A stretch of DNA of 64,000 bases. Source: Lachnospiraceae bacterium. Its GTDB lineage: Bacteria; Bacillota; Clostridia; Lachnospirales; Lachnospiraceae. Made by a program: the position numbers and the translations under genes. Shown piece after piece: positions 16,314 through 26,907 of this stretch. Position 1 is the stretch's first letter. Every line of letters begins with the position of its first letter. The notes beneath the pieces were generated by a model. That model saw only the letters and a program-made list of their open reading frames with translations, was not told where the DNA came from and did no database searches. The stretch is taken from NCBI GenBank assembly GCA_014799465.1, contig JAAVHZ010000032.1, forward strand, positions 31,166 to 95,165, in the 5' to 3' direction.

Positions 16314-17528
16314 TTACACATCATTTTCCATGCTCATATCTATACCATACACCTTCAAAAGCTCGGGATAACATTTTTTAAAAACCTCAACTGCTTCCGG
16401 TGCAAACTGCCTCCCACTCTGGCTTATTATCTCATTATATACATCCTGATAAGACCATCCTTTCTTATATGACCTTGGGGACAGTAATGCATCAAATACA
16501 TCTAACACCGCAACATACCTTGAATAATATTCTATATCATCACCTTTAATATGATGATATCCTGTTCCATCCCATCTCTCATGATGATAAAATGCAATAT
16601 TTCTTGCCATCTCCATAATTCTTCCCGGAGTATTCAAAAGCAGCTTACGTCCCTCATCTGTATGTTGTTTTACAATCTCATACTCTTCGTCAGTTAACCT
16701 TGTTGTCTTTTCTATAAGATAATTAGGAATCATAAGCTTACCAACATCATGGAGCATGGATGCCACACTGAAATATTCACATTCCAGTTCATCTTCACAT
16801 ATATATTTACCAAATATTTTTGCACACTCGGATACCCTTTTTATATGGGAACCGGTCTGTGATGAACTGTATTCAGAAATATTTGCAATGGCATACACCA
16901 GTTCTTCCTGACTTCTTCTCATTTCATCATGGCTAGCCTCAAGATTTACTGAATTATAATAAATCTGGTTTACATACTCATTAGACCTTTTAATTGACAT
17001 GTATTCAATAATAGCCACAACTGTATAAAACAGTGCTAATGGCAGTATTCCTTTGTAAACAACTGATTCAAATGTCAGACGTGTCTCACCTGAATCTACA
17101 GCAAGCCATATACTTGCAATATTACTTATTATTATAGAAACATATGTAAGCACTACCGTAAATATATACAGTACTATATCTGCATAAAATGATGCTATAA
17201 CCATGGGTAACACAAATGCTATAACGGCATGATATGTAAAAAATGAATATAACACTGTTACTGCCAATAATATACATATAACTATTCCATAACGCAAAGT
17301 TGTAGTTTTGTGCTTAAGTTTATTTATAAGAACACATGGTACACATAAAAATATAACAGTTATAAAACAACATATAAATGTAAGATATTTATTCACATTA
17401 AATAGAATATCAAGATAATTAAGCAGACATACTGCTAAAACAACTGCTGCTGCAATCTCTGAAGCTTTTGCAATAATCTCATCAGCTTCTATATCATTCT
17501 TTTTTTCGTACTCTTTCCAATTTACCAA
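16314..17528 (-). CDS. Membrane HD-GYP cyclic di-GMP phosphodiesterase
   Basis: A 404-residue protein with six or so hydrophobic segments in residues 25-195 and a C-terminal HD-GYP domain from about 210. Metal-binding motifs are present: SHIKRVSECA, SMLHDVGKLMIPN (HD), a KQHTDEGRKLL block, and HHERWDGTGYH. In this last motif the expected final Pro of GYP is His, which leaves the metal ligands intact. DVFDALLSPRSYKKG matches the family end. It should hydrolyse cyclic di-GMP. Its neighbours upstream (degenerate GGDEF) and downstream (broken HD-GYP) make this a small cyclic di-GMP cluster. Confidence 0.88.
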   Translation of the reverse strand: MVNWKEYEKKNDIEADEIIAKASEIAAAVVLAVCLLNYLDILFNVNKYLTFICCFITVIFLCVPCVLINKLKHKTTTLRYGIVICILLAVTVLYSFFTYHAVIAFVLPMVIASFYADIVLYIFTVVLTYVSIIISNIASIWLAVDSGETRLTFESVVYKGILPLALFYTVVAIIEYMSIKRSNEYVNQIYYNSVNLEASHDEMRRSQEELVYAIANISEYSSSQTGSHIKRVSECAKIFGKYICEDELECEYFSVASMLHDVGKLMIPNYLIEKTTRLTDEEYEIVKQHTDEGRKLLLNTPGRIMEMARNIAFYHHERWDGTGYHHIKGDDIEYYSRYVAVLDVFDALLSPRSYKKGWSYQDVYNEIISQSGRQFAPEAVEVFKKCYPELLKVYGIDMSMENDV

Positions 17529-17567
17529 ACTCCAATCCCTCCATAAAGTTAAATATTTGACTGAAGC

Positions 17568-18848
17568 TTAATTAGTAAAATATGAATTTCCACCCTTTTT
17601 TACCGCTTCTGTTAATGCAGATTCACAGTTTTTCAATAACCTGGATATATCCGTTTTTCCGTCTACTATTGTAGCTCCGATACTGCAGTGAATCCGGCTT
17701 GTAATATGTTCCTCTACATATGGGAAACTTGTAACATCCAAAACCCTTTTTACAAGCCCATCAAGTTCATTTCTGTCTTCCCTTTCTGACAGGTATAGTA
17801 TAAAGCAGTCTTCCCCAAAACGTCCAAACACATCTTTTGGCTCAATTACCCCTAACACATTCTCAACTATTTTACTCAAAATATAGTCTCCTGTCAGCCT
17901 TCCATATGTATCATTAATATCTTTCAAATCATCCACATCTATCAAAAGCATGGCATTCTTATCAGCAGACTGTACTTTTGATAAATATTTCTCAATGAGG
18001 TGTTCACTATAGCTTCTGTTCCATATAAGAGTCAAATCGTCTGTTCTTGCCATCATCTTATTTTCCAGCATTTCGGTTTTTTCTTCATCTATATCCTTGA
18101 ACAGCATATACATTTCCTTGACATTTGAATTATTTTCATTTGGAACAATAAGAAGAATCAGCTTTACCCATACATATCCTTTAACCTCATTTTTAACCCT
18201 GAACTCACTTTCTACCATGTACTGATGTTTCTGAATCCTTTTAGCAAGATCCAAATCCCTGAACATATCAAGACATTCCCCATCATCAGGATGTACACAC
18301 TCATCTAAAAAGCTCCAGAACCACTGATCAATGGTTATAAAATACTTGTTCATATTAAAAAGTTTTCTATATTCATTATGATCATAACGAAATGTATTAT
18401 TAAGACAGCTATACTCCAAAATCACATCAAACACTTCATGCATTACTTCTCTGTACTTATTGTCTTTCTTCTGATTTTCTGCCATAAATGCATTCAAAAG
18501 CTTATCTTCACCTGCATCTATTGGTGTCATATGTACGTAGAAAAAACGAACTTCACCATCTTTATTCATACAATGTACAGATGCATCTACAAGGGTTTCA
18601 CTTTCCTCATCACATTTATTAATTATAAGTCTTGCAGATATTATACAGCTCTTATCATCAATCTTAACAATATCATAATGTTCCTCTTCTAAAAGATAAC
18701 TCCCTACCCAATTTGGATTAGTGACTCCTATCAGATACACTTGCTTATTCTCACATGCATTCAGCAAAAAATTTATATTTTTGTCAAACCAGTAAGAATG
18801 CATGGCTTCTTTTACTTTTTCTACGGATTTTTGATAAAAATCTCCCAT
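17568..18848 (-). CDS. PAS-like protein with degenerate GGDEF domain
   Basis: A protein of 426 residues. The middle part (about 170-290) resembles a PAS sensor (FRYDHNEYRKLF, CVHPDDGEC, ESEFRVKN). The C-terminal part is a GGDEF domain with LIDVDDLKDINDTYG, but the catalytic motif reads FGEDC instead of GG(D/E)EF, so cyclase activity is doubtful and it may instead bind nucleotide as a receptor. No membrane segments are seen. The start at 18848 has AAGGAG nine bases before it; a longer frame to 18953 would overlap ilvA and has no such site. Confidence 0.8.
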   Translation of the reverse strand: MGDFYQKSVEKVKEAMHSYWFDKNINFLLNACENKQVYLIGVTNPNWVGSYLLEEEHYDIVKIDDKSCIISARLIINKCDEESETLVDASVHCMNKDGEVRFFYVHMTPIDAGEDKLLNAFMAENQKKDNKYREVMHEVFDVILEYSCLNNTFRYDHNEYRKLFNMNKYFITIDQWFWSFLDECVHPDDGECLDMFRDLDLAKRIQKHQYMVESEFRVKNEVKGYVWVKLILLIVPNENNSNVKEMYMLFKDIDEEKTEMLENKMMARTDDLTLIWNRSYSEHLIEKYLSKVQSADKNAMLLIDVDDLKDINDTYGRLTGDYILSKIVENVLGVIEPKDVFGRFGEDCFILYLSEREDRNELDGLVKRVLDVTSFPYVEEHITSRIHCSIGATIVDGKTDISRLLKNCESALTEAVKKGGNSYFTN

Positions 18849-18870
18849 ATCAGCCACTCCTTTCAACACC

Positions 18871-20082
18871 CTACAGATTAGGTCGCGTAACTTTCGGCTT
18901 ATAACCTTTTTCCTCAAGTGCTTTAACAATCTGTTCCTTATGCTCGTTGCCAAACGCCTCTATAGTAATTCTAAGTTCTACTGCTGCGTTCCTGTTAATA
19001 CTTACAAACTGGTTATGCTCTAATTTTACCACATTTCCCTGCTGTTTTGCTATAACATTTGAAACTTTTCCTAATTCACCCGGTTTATCCGGCAAAAGAA
19101 CTGATACTGTAAATATTCTGCCTCTTTCTATAAGACCATGCTGTAGTGTTGAAGACATGGTAATAATATCCATATTACCTCCGCTGAGGATTGATACTAC
19201 CTTCTTCCCCTTACATTCAAGATGCTTTAACGCAGCTACAGTAAGCAGACCCGAATTTTCCACTACCATTTTATGATTTTCTACCATATCAAGGAATGCT
19301 ACTATAAGTTCCTCATCTTTAATGGTTATAATTCCGTCTATATTTTCCTGAATATATGGAAAAATATTACTTCCCGGTGTCTTTACCGCAGTACCGTCAG
19401 CAATCGTAGTTACCGAATCAAGTGTTGTAACCTCTCCATTATTTAATGATGCCCTCATACAGTCGGCTCCTGCCGGCTCTACTCCGATAACTTTTACATT
19501 AGGATTCAGCAGTTTTGTAAGTGTACTTATACCTGTTGCAAGACCGCCCCCGCCAATAGGTACTAAAATATAATCAACTGTTGGAAGTTCCTTAAATATT
19601 TCCATGGCTATTGTTCCCTGTCCTGTAGCAACATCCAAATCATCGAATGGATGTATAAATGTATATCCATTCTCTTCTGCCAGCTTATATGCATATTCGC
19701 AGGCTTCATCATATACATCTCCGTAAAGTATAACCTCAGCACCATAATTTTTTGTTCTGTTTACTTTCATTAAAGGCGTTGTAGTAGGCATTACAATAGT
19801 TGCCTTTGCATTATACAGTTTTGCCGCATATGCCACTCCCTGTGCATGATTTCCTGCCGATGCCGTTATCAGTCCTTTTTCCCTTTCCTCTTCTGAAAGC
19901 GTGCTTATTTTATAATAAGCTCCACGCACCTTATAAGCTCCCGTAAACTGCATATTTTCCGGCTTCAGGTATACCTTATTACCTGTCTGTTCTGACAGAT
20001 AGTCACTATATACAAGATTTGTCTTAAGTATTACTTTTTTGACAACTTCTGTTGCTTCCTCGAATTTCTCTAATGTCAACAT
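18871..20082 (-). CDS. ilvA: Threonine ammonia-lyase (threonine dehydratase)
   Basis: A PLP enzyme of 403 residues that deaminates threonine to 2-oxobutyrate, the entry to isoleucine synthesis or threonine catabolism. The PLP lysine is K51 in FTGAYKVRGA, the phosphate-binding loop is PIGGGGLATG, and SAGNHAQGVAYAA is the substrate loop. Residues about 325-400 form one ACT-like regulatory domain (VLLPDKPGELGKVS). The single short regulatory domain fits the catabolic/clostridial type better than E. coli IlvA. The ATG at 20082 is chosen for its GGAGG site; upstream in-frame ATGs lie within ftsY. Gene symbol could equally be tdcB. Confidence 0.9.
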   Translation of the reverse strand: MLTLEKFEEATEVVKKVILKTNLVYSDYLSEQTGNKVYLKPENMQFTGAYKVRGAYYKISTLSEEEREKGLITASAGNHAQGVAYAAKLYNAKATIVMPTTTPLMKVNRTKNYGAEVILYGDVYDEACEYAYKLAEENGYTFIHPFDDLDVATGQGTIAMEIFKELPTVDYILVPIGGGGLATGISTLTKLLNPNVKVIGVEPAGADCMRASLNNGEVTTLDSVTTIADGTAVKTPGSNIFPYIQENIDGIITIKDEELIVAFLDMVENHKMVVENSGLLTVAALKHLECKGKKVVSILSGGNMDIITMSSTLQHGLIERGRIFTVSVLLPDKPGELGKVSNVIAKQQGNVVKLEHNQFVSINRNAAVELRITIEAFGNEHKEQIVKALEEKGYKPKVTRPNL

Positions 20083-20095
20083 AATTTCCTCCATT

Positions 20096-21028
20096 CTATT
20101 TACTAACATCAAATAATGCATCTACAAATTCATCTTCATTAAACTTCTGCAGATCATCTATCTGCTCACCAATACCAATATATTTTACAGGTATTCCAAG
20201 TTCTGACTGTATGGCAATGGCTATACCGCCCTTTGCCGTTCCATCAAGCTTTGTAAGGATTATGCCTGTAATGTCTGTACATTCCATAAACTGCCTTGCC
20301 TGAACAAGTGCATTCTGACCTGTGGTTCCATCAAGTACCACTAGATTTTCCCTATATGCATCACTATATTCCTTTTCTATAATTCTGTCAATCTTCTTAA
20401 GTTCTTCCATAAGATTCTTCTTATTATGAAGTCTTCCCGCAGTATCACATAGCAGCACATCTGCCTTCCTTGATTTTGAAGCCGCTATGGCATCATATAT
20501 GACTGCTGCCGGATCTGAACCTTCCTGCTGGGCAATTATATCTACTCCTGCTCTGTTTGACCACTCTGTAAGCTGCTCTATTGCCGCTGCACGAAATGTG
20601 TCTGCTGCTGCCATTACAACTTTCTTTCCCTGACCTTTGAGTTGACCCGCCAGCTTACCTACAGATGTTGTTTTTCCTACTCCGTTCACACCGATTACAA
20701 GTACTATTGATTTACGATTTTCGAACTCATACGCATTTTCACCAAGACGCATCTGCTCTTTTATGCTGCTTATCAATAATTCTTTACATTCGGATGGTTC
20801 TTTTATTTTATTTTCTTTTACTTTTATCTTAAGATTCTCTATTATTTTATCAGTGGTATTCACTCCTATATCACCCATTATAAGTGTCTCTTCTATTTCT
20901 TCATAAAAGTCCTCATCAATACTTGAAAAACCACTGAATATAGAATCTATTCCTGATACTATATTATCCCTTGTCTTACTTAAACCTGATACCAGCTTAC
21001 GAAAAAATCCTTTCTTTTCTTCACTCAT
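20096..21028 (-). CDS. ftsY: Signal recognition particle receptor FtsY
   Basis: A 310-residue SRP GTPase that docks ribosome-SRP complexes at the membrane. Residues 1-95 form the N domain without the long acidic A domain of E. coli, as usual in Firmicutes. The G domain carries GVNGVGKTT (G1), [16 protein letters not shown] (G3), and [10 protein letters not shown] (G4). The ATG at 21028 follows GGAGGAAAAA and overlaps the end of smc by eight bases, indicating translational coupling. Confidence 0.96.
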   Translation of the reverse strand: MSEEKKGFFRKLVSGLSKTRDNIVSGIDSIFSGFSSIDEDFYEEIEETLIMGDIGVNTTDKIIENLKIKVKENKIKEPSECKELLISSIKEQMRLGENAYEFENRKSIVLVIGVNGVGKTTSVGKLAGQLKGQGKKVVMAAADTFRAAAIEQLTEWSNRAGVDIIAQQEGSDPAAVIYDAIAASKSRKADVLLCDTAGRLHNKKNLMEELKKIDRIIEKEYSDAYRENLVVLDGTTGQNALVQARQFMECTDITGIILTKLDGTAKGGIAIAIQSELGIPVKYIGIGEQIDDLQKFNEDEFVDALFDVSK

Positions 21029-24000
21029 TTTTTTCCTCCAATTCATTTTCCAAAAGATTTACAGATACAAGTGTTGATACACCTTTCTCCTGCATTGTAA
21101 TACCATACAGTCTGTCAGCCGATTCCATAGTTCCTTTTCTATGTGTTATAACTATGAACTGTGTATGTTCTGTTAATTTGTGAAGATAGCTTGCATACCT
21201 CCACACATTAGAATCATCAAGTGCTGCTTCTATTTCATCCAAAAGACAGAACGGGGAAGGTTTAAGATTCTGTATTGCAAACAGCAGTGCTATTGCCGTA
21301 AGTGCTTTTTCACCACCGGAAAGCTGCATCATATTCTGCAGTTTTTTGCCGGGTGGCTGTGAAATTATAGTTATCCCCGCTTCAAGTATATCTTCTTCCT
21401 CATTTAGGCTTATAGTTCCCTTTCCACCACCGAATAATTCTTTAAATACCTTATCAAATTCTTTGGCAATCTCGGCAAACTTTTCTCTGAACTGATTTCT
21501 CATACCCGTATCCAGTTCTTCTATAATCTTAATAAGCGACTGCTCTGCCGTTACCAGATCATCATGCTGTGTCTTTAAAAATGTATATCTCTCAAGTACA
21601 TTTTTATAATCCTCTATTGCATTTACATTTACATCACCAAGTCCCCTTATTTCACTCTTAAGTGAAGATATTTTTTTCTTCATTTCAGAAGGATTGTCAA
21701 GTTTTTCATTCTTAAGTTCAAGTGCAGCCGTAAACGTCAGCTCATACTCATTCCACATATAATTAATCTGTGACTCATTACTTTCTTCCAGCTTTTCTTT
21801 CTGTGATGACAGCCTAAATAATTCCTTATCCAGTGATGACATTTTTTCATTAAGTTCTTCACGTCTGTTGAAAAATTCTTTATGCTCTTTAGTATGCTGT
21901 TCTTTCTCTTCATTAAGGCTTTCAATCTCTTTAGCAAGCTCTTTGTTTTGTATGACTGCCTTATCCAGTGATGCTTTTATCTCTTCTATCTGATGTTTTC
22001 TTTCACTCATCTGATTTTCAGATTCTTTTTCACTAATCTCCAGAGATTTTAATTCTTCTGTAAGCTTATCAATCTCAGCATTTGTTCTTTCAATATTTTC
22101 ATTTAAGAAACTGTTCTTTTGTTTTAATCCGGCACATTTAAGGTTAAACTCTTCCACCTTTTTATTCTGCTGTTCTTCATTTTCCCTTTGCTTTTCTATC
22201 TGGTTATTAAGGTCTTGGATTTTTTCCTCTAAAGACTTGTTAAGGTCTTCATATGTTTTAAGTTCCGAATCAAGCTCGTAATGATTCTCCTTAATATCTG
22301 TTATCTGTGAAAGAATTTCATTATTCTCCCTTTCAAAATCGGCAAACATATTAAGTATTTCCTGTTTTCTCTCTCCTGCCTGATTGAGATTCATTTTGAC
22401 AGTGTTCTGAAGAAGATATTGTTCCTGTATAACCTTACGGACTGCCTCCGCCTCACTTACAAGTTTTACCTTTTTATTTTTCAAAATATCAGACTGCCTG
22501 TCCATATCTTTTATAATATCAGAAATTTCCCTTATACTCTTATCTAACTCTTCTATTTCCCTGCGTCTTCCAAGCAGATTACTCTGATTCCTAAATGCAC
22601 CTCCGGTCATTGAGCCTCCCGGATTTACAAGTTCTCCTTCAAGTGTTACTATTCTTAATGTTCTGTTATACTTTCTGGAAAGACTTAATGCATTATCAAT
22701 ATTATCTGTAACAATTATTCTTCCAAGAAGATATTTTGCTATCGCCTCATATTCCGGCTTTATCTTTACAAGGTCGCTTGCAAGACCTACTACACCTTTC
22801 TCGCTTAATGCCCTTTCATTGTTAAAACCTGTTCTGTTGGCAATACTGCTTAACGGAAGAAATGTTGCTCTTCCGAATTTATTTTTCTTTAAATATTCTA
22901 TAAGAGATTTTGCCGTTGTTTCATTATCTGTTACGATATTTTGGATATTACCTCCAAGTGATGTTTCTACTGCAACCTCGTACTTTTTTTCAGTCTGAAT
23001 TATATCAGCCACCACTCCGATAATGCCTTTATATGTATCTTTTACCTCCATTACTTTTCTTATACTGTTTCCATAACCTTCATACCGCTCGGTTATATTT
23101 TTCAATGACTCGAGCCTTGAAGTCTCCATGTGATATTTCTTCTGATTTTCTTCTCTTTTTCTTGAAATCTCTGTCTGTTCCTTTGTGATTCCATCTATTT
23201 CACTATTTATTGATTCAGATTTATCTGTCAATACAATTATTTCATCACTGACATTCTTCAGTTCTTCTTCAAGTTCCTTTATAGTCTCTTCCTGTATTGC
23301 TTTGTCACTTGAAGACTTTAAAAGTTTTTGAGTTATCTCAGATTTTCTTATGGTAATCTGCTCCATCATGGTATCATATCGCTGCATCTTAGCCTGTGTC
23401 TCTGATTTTTGATTCAGCAGTTCTATAATCTCACTCTTGGCATCTTCCACTTGTTCACTAAGATTTTGTATTTTTAAAGTAATCTGCTCTAATGAAGAAT
23501 TTTCCCTTGAGTATACACTATCTGACTCATTCAGAATCTTCAGATTATCTTCTTTTTCTTTTTCGTATCTGCCTTTCTCTTCTTCATATGAAGACATAGA
23601 CTCTTCTATTGCCTTTACCCTTGATTTATAATGTTCATTATTCTGCTTTGAAGAATTTATCTGTTCTTCTAAGATTTTAATTTCACTTTCCTGCTTTTCT
23701 TTGAAAATACTGTTCTGATTAAGAGAATTCTTCTTTTCTTCCAAACGCTCTGTCAGACCTTCTATGTATTTTTCTATTTCTTCATAGTCTGTTTTTGTCT
23801 TTTCGTATGCCTTTCTTGTATCTTCCAAATCATTTCCGGCAATTTCCATATTTTCCTGAACTGATTTTAACTTTTCCTCTATAGCAGTTATCTCATTAAG
23901 AAAAAGATTAATATCATATGTCTTTAACTCTTCTTTTAATTGTAAATACTTTCTTGCGGTTTCAGATTGCTTCTCAAGAGGTTTGACCTGCTTTTCCAGC

Positions 24001-24590
24001 TCTGATAAAATATCATTAACCCTTACAAGATTGTTTCTTTCATCTTCCAGCTTTTTCTGGGTTACTACTTTTCTTCTTTTAAATTTTACTATACCTGCTG
24101 CTTCATCAAAAAGTTCTCTTCTCTCTTCCGGCTTTCCTGACAATATCTTATCAATCTGACCCTGACCTATTATGGAATAGCCTTCTTTACCTATACCTGT
24201 ATCATAAAATAATTCATTTATATCTTTAAGCCTGCATGCAGCACCGTTAATTCTATACTCACTCTCACCTGAACGGAATATACGTCTTGACACAGTTACT
24301 TCATCATAGTCAATGGACAGGCTGTGATCTGAGTTATCAAGAGTTATTGCAACCATTGCAGAGCCAAGCGGTTTTCTGTTCTCTGTTCCGGCAAATATGA
24401 CGTCTTCCATCTTTGCCCCTCTTAACTGTTTTATCCTCTGTTCTCCGAGAACCCATCTGACAGCGTCCGCTACATTACTTTTTCCACTTCCATTTGGACC
24501 TACAATGCCTGTAATACCATTATGAAATTCAAATTTTATTTTATTGGCAAATGACTTAAAGCCATGTACTTCTATCGATTTTAAATACAT
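21021..24590 (-). CDS. smc: Chromosome segregation ATPase SMC
   Basis: A 1,189-residue condensin subunit of normal length. Walker A GPNGSGKSN lies at 32-40. Two long coiled-coil arms (about 170-500 and 670-1020) flank a hinge around 520-650 (GYGNSIRKVME to TGGAFRN). The C-terminal head has the signature LSGGEKALTAIALLFA and Walker B FCLLDEIEAALDD. It lies between rnc and ftsY, the conserved Firmicutes order. Confidence 0.98.
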   Translation of the reverse strand: MYLKSIEVHGFKSFANKIKFEFHNGITGIVGPNGSGKSNVADAVRWVLGEQRIKQLRGAKMEDVIFAGTENRKPLGSAMVAITLDNSDHSLSIDYDEVTVSRRIFRSGESEYRINGAACRLKDINELFYDTGIGKEGYSIIGQGQIDKILSGKPEERRELFDEAAGIVKFKRRKVVTQKKLEDERNNLVRVNDILSELEKQVKPLEKQSETARKYLQLKEELKTYDINLFLNEITAIEEKLKSVQENMEIAGNDLEDTRKAYEKTKTDYEEIEKYIEGLTERLEEKKNSLNQNSIFKEKQESEIKILEEQINSSKQNNEHYKSRVKAIEESMSSYEEEKGRYEKEKEDNLKILNESDSVYSRENSSLEQITLKIQNLSEQVEDAKSEIIELLNQKSETQAKMQRYDTMMEQITIRKSEITQKLLKSSSDKAIQEETIKELEEELKNVSDEIIVLTDKSESINSEIDGITKEQTEISRKREENQKKYHMETSRLESLKNITERYEGYGNSIRKVMEVKDTYKGIIGVVADIIQTEKKYEVAVETSLGGNIQNIVTDNETTAKSLIEYLKKNKFGRATFLPLSSIANRTGFNNERALSEKGVVGLASDLVKIKPEYEAIAKYLLGRIIVTDNIDNALSLSRKYNRTLRIVTLEGELVNPGGSMTGGAFRNQSNLLGRRREIEELDKSIREISDIIKDMDRQSDILKNKKVKLVSEAEAVRKVIQEQYLLQNTVKMNLNQAGERKQEILNMFADFERENNEILSQITDIKENHYELDSELKTYEDLNKSLEEKIQDLNNQIEKQRENEEQQNKKVEEFNLKCAGLKQKNSFLNENIERTNAEIDKLTEELKSLEISEKESENQMSERKHQIEEIKASLDKAVIQNKELAKEIESLNEEKEQHTKEHKEFFNRREELNEKMSSLDKELFRLSSQKEKLEESNESQINYMWNEYELTFTAALELKNEKLDNPSEMKKKISSLKSEIRGLGDVNVNAIEDYKNVLERYTFLKTQHDDLVTAEQSLIKIIEELDTGMRNQFREKFAEIAKEFDKVFKELFGGGKGTISLNEEEDILEAGITIISQPPGKKLQNMMQLSGGEKALTAIALLFAIQNLKPSPFCLLDEIEAALDDSNVWRYASYLHKLTEHTQFIVITHRKGTMESADRLYGITMQEKGVSTLVSVNLLENELEEKNE

Positions 24591-24617
24591 TTTTTCAAGT
24601 TACCTTCCTGCTTACTG

Positions 24618-25328
24618 TTAGTCTGATATCCCACTGTTTAATGAGTGGTCTTTAACTGATTTTATTGCATTATATGCTGCTTCCTGTTCAGCAGCTTTTT
24701 TTGTCCTGCCTTCGCCATAGCCTACTATCTGACCATCTATCATAGCATTCATTCCATAACTTTTGTCATGGTCAGGACCTTCCTCTTTTACAAGTTCATA
24801 TTTTAATGTTCCTTTATGATACTTTTGGATAAGCTCCTGCAATAAAGTTTTACTGTCATGGAATAACTGTTTATTCTCTATATCATTTAATATAAATGTC
24901 TGTACAAATTTTTTAGCCGGTTCCATACCGCCATCAAGATATATCGCACCTAAAAGTGCTTCAACTGCATCTGATGTTACGGAATCCCTTGTCCTTCCTC
25001 CTGTTCTTTCTTCTCCATGTCCTAAAAACAGATATTTTCCAAGACCAATACCGGCAGCAACATTTGCCAACGGCTTTTCTGATACAAGACTGGCCCTTAA
25101 TTTTGTCAATTCTCCTTCTGCTTTATCAGGATACAGATTATATAAATGTTCACTTGAAATCATCTCAAGAATGGCATCCCCTAAAAACTCCAGTCTTTCA
25201 TTACACATACTTTTATCCATTTTTCTATCATTAGTATATGAACTGTGGGTAAGTGCATGTGTAAGTAGCTGTCTGCTGGCAAATTTATATCCTATTACTG
25301 TTTCTAACTCTTTTAAATTAACACTCAT
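24618..25328 (-). CDS. rnc: Ribonuclease III
   Basis: A double-strand-specific endoribonuclease of 236 residues for rRNA processing. The signature NERLEFLGDAILEM lies near residue 44 with the catalytic acidic residues, a second acidic site is in SDAVEALLGAIY, and a C-terminal dsRNA-binding domain (LLQELIQKY to KKAAEQEAAYNAI) closes it. I use the ATG at 25328. The longer frame to 25373 would be encoded by the terminator hairpin of acpP, so it is not the start. Confidence 0.95.
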   Translation of the reverse strand: MSVNLKELETVIGYKFASRQLLTHALTHSSYTNDRKMDKSMCNERLEFLGDAILEMISSEHLYNLYPDKAEGELTKLRASLVSEKPLANVAAGIGLGKYLFLGHGEERTGGRTRDSVTSDAVEALLGAIYLDGGMEPAKKFVQTFILNDIENKQLFHDSKTLLQELIQKYHKGTLKYELVKEEGPDHDKSYGMNAMIDGQIVGYGEGRTKKAAEQEAAYNAIKSVKDHSLNSGISD

Positions 25329-25344
25329 TTTAGCACCTTCTTCT

Positions 25345-25373
25345 AAAAAAAATGCGGCACCTGAATGCCGCAT
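25345..25373 (-). terminator. Terminator between acpP and rnc
   Basis: A perfect 8-base stem (atgcggca/tgccgcat, 25352-25359 and 25366-25373) with a six-base loop is followed on the minus strand by eight T residues. Readthrough or a separate promoter must supply rnc. Confidence 0.9.
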
Positions 25374-25380
25374 CTTCTAA

Positions 25381-25617
25381 TTAATCATTATTTGTAGCAT
25401 TTCTTATCTGCTCAACCGCATCTCCCACTGAAACAATCTTTTCTGCATCTTCGTTAGGAATCTCAATATTGAATTCTTCCTCAATTCCCATAATAATCTG
25501 AAATACATCCAATGAATCTGCCCCAAGATCATCAATAAAAGTTGTCTCCATTGTAATCTCGCCTTCATTGATGTTTAATACCTCTGCAATAATTTTCTGA
25601 ATTTTCTCAAATTCCAT
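25381..25617 (-). CDS. acpP: Acyl carrier protein
   Basis: A 78-residue acidic carrier of fatty acid intermediates. The phosphopantetheine attachment site is S35 in [19 protein letters not shown] precedes the ATG. It follows plsX by 15 bases. Confidence 0.97.
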   Translation of the reverse strand: MEFEKIQKIIAEVLNINEGEITMETTFIDDLGADSLDVFQIIMGIEEEFNIEIPNEDAEKIVSVGDAVEQIRNATNND

Positions 25618-25632
25618 AACTCTCTTCCTTTC

Positions 25633-26646
25633 TTATTCATTTTCAATAAATAATTTTTCTTTTATAATTTCATTTATTTTTTCATTTTTAAATGACTCAC
25701 ATTGGAATATTGCATTTTTTACTTCTATGGCCTTTGAATTACCATGAACTTTTACTACAAGTCCATTGAGACCAAGCAACGGTGCCCCGCCATATTTTTC
25801 TACATTAAATGACTTAAGAGTGTTTTTTAGTGCCGGCTTTACCAAAAGTGCACCTATCTTACTTCTGACTGAACTCATCATACCTGCTTTTATTTTTGAA
25901 ATAAGAGTTGATGCAAGACCTTCATACAATTTAAGTATAACATTTCCAACAAATGCCTCACATACTATTACATCTGCCGCACCTGAGGGAATATCCCTTG
26001 CTTCAATACTTCCGATAAAATTTATATCTGTACAATTTTTAAGTATTGGAAATGTCTCTTTTACCAGAGCATTACCTTTTTCTTCTTCTGCACCTATATT
26101 TACAATAGCCACCTTTGGATTCTTTATACCTGCAATTTTTTCCATATATACTGAACCCATTTTGGCAAACTGTACCAAATGTGATGACCTGGCATCCACA
26201 TTCGCACCTGAATCAATAAGCAGTGATACTCCGGCTGCAGTAGGGATTACCGGTGCTAACGGAGGTCTTTCTATCCCTTTTATCCTTCCAACTATCACCT
26301 GACCTCCAACAAGAATGGCTCCTGAACTGCCTGCTGACACAAATGCGTCTGCCTCTTTATTCTTAACCATATTCATGGCAACCACCATTGATGAATCTTT
26401 TTTCTTCCTGATTGCATTTACAGGAGGTTCATCCATTGATATTGTCTCTGTAGTATGTACTACCGAAATCTTATTTTCATCATATTGATATTTTTTTAGT
26501 TCTGATTCTATCTGCTGACTGTCACCAACAAGAATGACTTCTATATCATTCCTTTCATTTACGGCTTCTACCGCACCCTTTACAATTTGTCCGGGAGCAT
26601 TATCTCCGCCCATTGCATCTAATGCTACTTTAGTTATCTCTGCCAT
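25633..26646 (-). CDS. plsX: Phosphate acyltransferase PlsX
   Basis: A 337-residue peripheral membrane enzyme converting acyl-ACP to acyl-phosphate for phospholipid synthesis. Family motifs: VALDAMGGDNAP at the start, SAGSSGAILVGG, LIDSGANVDARSSHL and GGAPLLGLNGLVVKVHG. The ATG at 26646 with GGAG seven bases upstream gives the family N-terminus MAEITKVALDAMGG; the frame could extend four codons. Normally rpmF lies directly upstream, but here an esterase and a Fic gene intervene. Confidence 0.96.
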   Translation of the reverse strand: MAEITKVALDAMGGDNAPGQIVKGAVEAVNERNDIEVILVGDSQQIESELKKYQYDENKISVVHTTETISMDEPPVNAIRKKKDSSMVVAMNMVKNKEADAFVSAGSSGAILVGGQVIVGRIKGIERPPLAPVIPTAAGVSLLIDSGANVDARSSHLVQFAKMGSVYMEKIAGIKNPKVAIVNIGAEEEKGNALVKETFPILKNCTDINFIGSIEARDIPSGAADVIVCEAFVGNVILKLYEGLASTLISKIKAGMMSSVRSKIGALLVKPALKNTLKSFNVEKYGGAPLLGLNGLVVKVHGNSKAIEVKNAIFQCESFKNEKINEIIKEKLFIENE

Positions 26647-26812
26647 CACATTCTCCAAACCTATTTACATTTATTTCTAAACTACAATACATAATATACT
26701 AAATAGTTTATTAAAAATCAATAGATGTTTTTATATTTCTATGTTTGCACTGCTTCCACCTAATATATTCTTTGTTACAATTATCTGTCTGCAGGATTTG
26801 TCAGAAATTCAT

Positions 26813-26847
26813 CAAAAATCAGTACCGCCTCCGCAGACGGTACTGAT
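26813..26847 (-). terminator. Terminator after the esterase gene
   Basis: A perfect 10-base stem (atcagtaccg at 26818-26827, cggtactgat at 26838-26847) is followed on the minus strand by five T residues. The gap 26647-26907 holds nothing else recognised. Confidence 0.85.
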
Positions 26848-26907
26848 TTATCATAAATATCTCCCTATATAGATTATAAATGATTCTTATTATTAAATCA
26901 ATTATGT

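Noticed and set aside
20083..20121. Longer ilvA N-terminus
   Set aside because: It would overlap ftsY and bypass a clear GGAGG site at the ATG at 20082.
25329..25373. Longer RNase III N-terminus
   Set aside because: Those codons are the acpP terminator hairpin.
25766..26302. 178-codon plus-strand frame opposite plsX
   Set aside because: Antisense shadow of a highly conserved gene with no ribosome site.
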